Assembly (NCBI RefSeq): GCF_910591885.1
Contig: NC_063275.1
Span: 2,592,501 to 2,656,500 of the forward strand
Direction: 5' to 3'
DNA length: 64,000 bases
DNA from: Bombus terrestris
Taxonomy: Eukaryota > Arthropoda > Insecta > Hymenoptera > Apidae
A model generated the notes under the pieces. That model saw only the letters and a program-made list of their open reading frames with translations. It did no database searches and was not told where the DNA came from. Position 1 is the stretch's first letter, and every line of letters begins with the position of its first letter. Below, one piece after another: positions 59,256-64,000 of this stretch. Position numbers and translations under genes: made by a program.

Positions 59256-62200
59256 GGAGGCCCCGGGCGCCGCAAGTATAACGGTACTTGGCGAGAGAGC
59301 GCAACAGAAACGGATAATCAACTAGCATCCGCCCAACCGAAAACGATTCGCGTCTCTTTCGTCTGCCTTGTCCCTCCTCCTCTGTTTCACCCTCTGTCGA
59401 TTGTTTTCCCCGTTAAAACTAACTAGCCGTCGATAACGTTGGCGTAACGAGACGATTTTTTAAGATACACCGCGATCGAATCGATCGATAACGTTGTCAT
59501 CACGACGTTGTCAAATGAGATTGCATAAAATATGCGGCTAAGAAAGTACGAAGGAACACGAAAGTGACAACAGCTACTCCATTCTCGACTAGAAAAGTCA
59601 AATTTTTGCACGCGCTTGAAGTAGGAAGACACGGTCGTGTGTCGAGCCATTAAAATCCATCTCATTGGTATGAGGAGCGCAAAGTCATTTCACAGTTATT
59701 ACAGCAGATACACCGTTGCTTTACAATCCGTCTCCCGTGTTAGTTCGTAATGCTAATGTGTTATATAGTCGAGACTTCCGTACCAGCTACAAAGAGCTTG
59801 TTCGCGAACATCAGGTATGCAATGCCACGAGGTTACCTTCTATGAGGTCTTCGTTGCTTCTTACTTACAACACCCTTATTGTACTGCCATCGGTCGATCC
59901 GCCACACTCTATACGCTCTATCCTATTCCCCTCCTCTTGACGCGTTCCATTCTAATCGATCATTCTCGCATCTTCGATTATCCGTTTTCGTGGATAACCG
60001 ATCGTCGGTATGGCGGTCGAAGTTCCTCCATTCTTTCGTCGTTCGATCAACGATATTTTTAAAGCGTTGAAACGAACACGCTGTTCGAACTTATCGTTCC
60101 GACCGTCCTCACGAATGACGTGTCGTGCAGAGACATTCGCGGCTTACGAACTACGATACTCGAACGTAGATACGAGCGAGGATCCTCGTCGATCCTCTTC
60201 GCGCCATCTCCCTCTCTCTTTCCAACGATCTCGTAAAACGTAATTCGCCTGCAACCGCGAGCGGACTAAACGGTAGCATGTCAATCGCGGCAGTGAAAGA
60301 AAATGATTCTATTTGTGAATTATCATCGAAGCGTTTCGACAGGTAGTAACGGGAAATTTGTTGGTTTCGTGTTGCTTCTAGGGAGTAAATTACCAGAGCG
60401 TATGTCGAACGAATAACGGTGTAGCAAGTTTATATTCCTTTTCCACGTGGTCGATGAAACAGCCGGTAAGTGCGAAGCACCTCGGATCTCTCGTAGCGCG
60501 TATCGGTAGAAAATCGAACGATTCGCGATACGATTCGCGGCGACTGGCGCGATACGGCTCGTGACGAACCGTACCGGAATACCAGCACCGGCCAGCCAAG
60601 CAGCGCCTTCTCGATCGACCTGTTGCCCTCTCGATCCTCTCGACTGGAACGCGTCTCTACGCGGAAACGCCACGCCGCGCCACGCCGCCGCGCCGTCGCC
60701 TTCGGCCTACCGCACCGTACACCGCGCCGATCACTGCCGAGTGTATCAACAAATATACGTCCCTCTCTTGCAGTTATACCAATCGCTAATTCCTATCTCT
60801 CCTAGAAATGATTTTTCTCGGTCGTCTGTTATTTTCATCACAACACGTCGGTCGCCGACATGGTCATCGTCGTAATTTTAAGAGAAGGTCCACGAGACAT
60901 TTCCTCGCCTGGATCTCCGCAACGAAACTAGAAGTTTCGCGTGAAAATGCGCTCGGTGTCGCCACGTTCGATCGAGATTAACCATCGTCGTCGATAAATT
61001 CCCAGAAAAGCTGCAACGTTATCGTACGAGTGATCAAACGGCACGTAAATCGTCGGCCGATTGTTCCCACCATTCGGGTTATATGTATCCATTTACGCAG
61101 GGATACGTATATCCACGTGCATTTGAACGTAATCGTTGGGTGCGTTCGAGCTTTTCACGCTTCGCGACGCGCGTCATATCTGTTTCCTGGCGATCGTAGC
61201 CCGTGACTTGGAGCTACCGAAACGGTGAAACGATATTACGAACGATAGCGAGAAGGAAGACGTTTGTTCGTCGAACGCGAATCGATTCGTTAAGACCTTC
61301 TTTTCTCGTCCTGTACGGCTGGTTTTCTTTATAGTTTCTTTATAGTTGACGCGAAAGAATTGGAAGAAAAAAAGGGAGGGGGAAACGCGAACGGACGTGC
61401 AGCCTACGATTCGTGGTGTATGCGTTCGAATGTATTATGGTAACTCGCGAACAATAACTCTTCCTCCACTCTCGGCGTTTAATGGCCGTCCATCTATTTA
61501 ACGTGAAGGAAGAGGAAGTGACTGATGGGTAGATAGGTCGAGCGTTTTGTAACTAATTTCGCGAGTAAATTGTCCGTAACATTGGTTTGGTGCAGTTCAA
61601 ACGTAACTAAATATAACGACGACGAATCGAGGTTGCCAAACGGAGGAAGCCAATGTTCCTGACAATGCGTAAATCTCGGCGATCCAACGAACGAAACGCG
61701 ACTGTCCCCGACTGTAACCAGAGGATGATGCCCCTTTCTTTCTGGCTGGCTATTTCTCGCTAATTATACGCGGAAATAAAAAGAAACGTGGCAAGAGAGG
61801 CGTTTGTTAGGGAAAAAAGAAAAACGTTTCTCATCCGACCGTAATCCTGTGTAGATACATCTAACGCATACGACGCGAGTAACCGCACGGCCACCCACTC
61901 GCGCATTCGTCCGCGATTCGCCGTGACTCACTGCGAGCTGCGAACTGCGAACTACCAGTGGAAGAGAACAGAGCGACTCGACGCTCGTCCGATACCTACT
62001 CGCGGTTCGCGATACATCCGATATCGGACGCGTTTCCCTCTTCCTCTGTTTATTTTCGAACGTGTCCCAACGTTCGACCGTTCAAACGTTCAGCCGTGTT
62101 TCTATAAATCTTTTCCACGTAGAGATGTGTCGTGATTGGGCGACGTGCGAGCGAACTACGTAGCCTACGAAAAGTAATAACGCAGACACGTTGAAGCGTA

Positions 62201-64000
62201 TGATCGGTGAAGGATTGGAACTTCCGTAACCGCCCACGTGTACACGAGTGAAAAAGTACAAGCGAACGAACAATCGGTTCGGTAACGTTAAACGCGTGAG
62301 AGAGTTTCCCTTCGAGCAAACACGATCGTCCACATACTACATTTTAGCTGGAGTCGAGCGATCTTCGAGCCTAATGTTAATTGCGTTTGTTTTCTACTCG
62401 AACATCGAACAAAATAATCGCTGGAACGATAATCATACGCAGAACTGAAACGAAGGGCGGTGAACCGTGGAAATGGTTCGTCCGGTGCTCGTCGTCGGGA
62501 TGCCCTTTCTGCCTGACCACGATAATCGTGGATTTCCGTCCGCTTATTATCTTACGCGCGTCACAATACGTTTAGATTGCGTTCCGGTGATGGCTAATTA
62601 GAAACGTACAGTCACCCATTCTCTGCACCCGCGACTCTTTACCACGCTCCGGTCGTTTTTACAGTTTCTTTTCTCCTTGTTTACTCTGTCTCTGTTTCGA
62701 GATCGAACCGTACAATCCGAAGAATATGTACGATACTGATACGCAGAGGTTGCCAATCAGCGGATATGCGGCAGACCGACCTGTGCACGATCGACGAACG
62801 ATTGGTCGGTGCAAATTTCGCTTACCAAAACTTGGTATCGATAACGGTACGAAGAACCGGTTTCCTACTGTAGTCAGGACGCGTATCTATTCTCGTCGTC
62901 GCGTAGAAAAAGTGAGGAACGTTTGGCGCTCGAAAGTCAGTCGAAAAAACCGACTTGCTTCCGATCGGTCTTCGTCCCTCTTCTCTACGACCGAAAAGAA
63001 AAAGCTCCCGAATTTTAATTAGCTTCGTATAGCCTTATTCTAGTCTTATTCGAGCACCAAACACCATCGACGAGCCGTTTCGAAACGAAATCGCCAAATG
63101 GTGCAACCCGATCCGGACTCGACCGCCGTTTGTCATTTTATTCTTCGATCGCTCGAATTCCTTTGCCTTGGAAGGTGGACGTTACGTTGGAAACGTAAGT
63201 AACGCGCAGCTGGAACGTCACTGAAAACGTCTGCTCGCTTGCCGAGAATCTGTACGCGGTACGAACAAGCGAGAACGGTTTGCGATCGAACCGCGTCGAA
63301 TCGAATGGAATCGAATCTAGGCAGGCCGAGCCAATCCCAACGTAGAAATTAATGAGATAGACTAATTCGCGAAACAAGTCGAACCGTAGGTTTATGTAAA
63401 TAGAGCAGTGAGACGAAGGTCGAAGCGAAGAGCCGGGGAGGGAGCACTCGTACAGTCATCGAGTTCGTCGGTAAGGTGGAAAGGCGTGCGACGCGTGTCC
63501 CAGACGGACGGCATATCAAAGGATATTTGCCCTGTCAACAACGCGCGCGGCTTTATGTGGAAACACCGCTCTGCGTCTAAAAGGGAAAAACGATTACTCG
63601 GGCCAAGATAATAGTAATGGCCGTTATTACTTCGCTCTATTATTTTACGATCTAACGCTGGCTCGGAATCGATACGCTATCTCGTACTCCTTCTCCGACA
63701 CGATCGATCTGCAAACACGCGTCCACGTATTCTTTTACGAGGCAACGCAGCCTGGCGTTCGGTGAAACACATCGAAAAAACCGTATTCCACGAAAATATC
63801 CGATCGCGGTATCCTCATCGTCACAGTCACATCGCGATGTTGCTTTCTTCGTTAATCACGGACGAGATCAATTCCGCGAAATTCGTCCTCGTTTGTTGGC
63901 AGTTTTTAACAACGAACGGTTACGATCGCCGCGAGTCGGTCATCGATACCATGACTCATCGTCTCGATGAGATAAGGATCGTTAAGCCCTGCGTTTCTTT

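Larger units (their letters stand above)
53426..64000. other. Gene-poor stretch to the window end
   Basis: About 10.6 kb without a supported exon. It contains a GCCACGC tandem motif at 54850-54892, a (TTA)n tract at 55869-55893, a 24-bp perfect palindrome at 57902-57925, a (TA)n tract at 58315-58328, and degenerate GCAAG/TAAGG-type purine tracts at 59085-59255. A 129-codon minus-strand ORF at 54925-55314 looks slightly protein-like but overlaps another open frame and has no recognised domain. Confidence 0.4.

Noticed and set aside
1..64000. CRISPR arrays, rRNA genes, or bacterial-type defence systems
   Set aside because: No regularly spaced direct repeats with unique spacers, no rRNA-like conserved blocks, and the DNA is plainly eukaryotic with introns.

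Overview
The window is insect nuclear DNA, most likely from a hymenopteran and plausibly a bee. The sequence is CpG-rich, the genes have short introns with GT-AG junctions, and the gene set is animal and insect-like: a KLF5/Dar1-type zinc-finger factor, an insect-type ZP-domain cuticle protein, Snapin and the HEMK2 methyltransferase. Mariner-like and piggyBac-like debris fits this. The species cannot be named from sequence alone. There is no operon, CRISPR array or bacterial-style system here.

Layout. (1) 883-2933, minus strand: a five-exon gene for a 426-residue Myb/SANT-like DNA-binding protein with a C-terminal coiled coil; all splice phases agree. (2) 8417-18422, plus strand: a likely TATA promoter and untranslated first exon, a 6.3 kb intron, then seven coding exons for a 679-residue membrane-anchored zona pellucida (ZP) protein of the cuticle/apical matrix class. 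(3) 19410-20810, minus strand: two closely spaced housekeeping genes, HEMK2/N6AMT1 and Snapin (two exons). A small membrane-protein ORF diverges from Snapin at 20977. (4) 24269-32747, minus strand: the three C-terminal coding exons of a Dar1/KLF5-like transcription factor with a 6.9 kb last intron. Its first coding exon is not identified with certainty; a candidate donor lies at 51921. (5) 32.8-64 kb: about 31 kb without a convincing gene, probably the long 5' intron or upstream regulatory DNA of the KLF gene. It is rich in mobile and repeated DNA.

Mobile and repeated DNA carries most of the unusual content. There are three 81-bp palindromic mariner-type miniature elements; one sits exactly in the loop of an older palindrome beside a half copy. 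A piggyBac-like element (42321-44005) keeps TTAA-bounded ends and a frameshifted transposase tail. A second TTAA-bounded element (36994-37577) is filled by a 44-bp minisatellite with a five-unit higher-order period. A retroelement with a 13-bp target duplication split a tRNA-like sequence and may carry a 3' transduction. A 242-bp foldback element has 26-bp perfect arms. A 20-bp minisatellite lies at 52938-53425. Pentameric purine-rich tracts recur.

The genes do not form a pathway; they are ordinary neighbours. Exon boundaries were worked out by hand from splice consensus and phase, and no database search was possible.
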